DNA of 64,000 nt from Hydra vulgaris (lineage: Eukaryota; Cnidaria; Hydrozoa; Anthoathecata; Hydridae), in contig NC_088931.1 in assembly GCF_038396675.1 (NCBI RefSeq), positions 67,212,501 to 67,276,500 on the forward strand, in the 5' to 3' direction. Positions 63,703 to 64,000 of the stretch are shown piece by piece; the stretch's first letter is position 1; the number at the start of each line of letters is the position of its first letter. A program made the translations under genes and the position numbers. The notes under the pieces are model-generated. The model was not told where the DNA came from, made no database searches, and saw only the letters and a list, made by a program, of their open reading frames with translations.

Positions 63703-64000
63703 CTAAAAAAAATTTTTTTGTCAAATGTTTCATATAGCAATTATTTTATTCAAGTTTGTTTATAAGTTTAAGTGTCAATTAAAACAAACGGCAACCGTTA
63801 ATAAAAACAAAAAGTAAAAGTCATTATTATTTACATTTATTTACAAACTATTTAACAAAATATTTTACTTATTAAAATTAAATTTTAAGACCAATTAGGG
63901 TGTAAATGGGGATATAATGTTATGTCCACTTACTTCAATTGGAAAAAAAAAAGAAAAAAGAAAAAAAAATGACTTTTTGAATTAATAAATTAATTCTAAA

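Overview
The window looks like nuclear DNA of a cnidarian, most probably Hydra. It is very AT-rich, has many long (TA)n tracts, contains intron-rich genes with clear animal orthologues, and is crowded with old and young transposable elements (TEs). No bacterial-type operons, rRNA genes or CRISPR arrays were seen. The species assignment is inference from composition, repeat style and possible spliced-leader acceptors near start codons.

Four host genes can be read from spliced exons. (1) HADHA, alpha subunit of the mitochondrial trifunctional protein, minus strand, from its start codon at 22545 through nine exons and off the left edge. (2) EEF1E1/AIMP3, plus strand, five exons, 38029-40256, complete at 177 aa. 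(3) SNRNP35, the U11/U12 minor-spliceosome 35K protein, plus strand, two exons, 41536-42424, 218 aa. (4) TPCN2, two-pore lysosomal channel 2, minus strand; its C-terminal 280 aa lie in ten exons between 63702 and 48026 and the 5' part is off the right edge. Exon phases are consistent in every case.

The rest is mostly mobile DNA. The 9.8-kb HADHA intron 6193-15975 holds two related terminal-inverted-repeat (TIR) transposons. One (6667-9570) has a broken transposase and a probable solo LTR with a recognisable promoter. The other (10355-13354) has an apparently intact three-exon, 668-codon transposase. The spacer 22.6-38 kb holds (TA)n tracts, a degenerate APE-type LINE (24.1-27.1 kb, minus), a tRNA-derived SINE, palindromes and a relic resembling the RAG1/Transib core (about 31.0-31.7 kb). 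Between SNRNP35 and TPCN2 is a 3.3-kb element with arms of 400-500 bp (43855-47185).

The most striking structure is in the TPCN2 intron 51612-60945. A MITE with ends CAGGGTGGCCAC was split by an 8,567-bp TIR transposon (52046-60612, ATAA duplicated at its ends). That transposon's coding region was in turn interrupted by a Helitron, whose 3' hairpin and CTAG end survive at 57776. A SINE lies inside the nest. A second copy of the MITE at 17654-18059 supplies the uninterrupted site.
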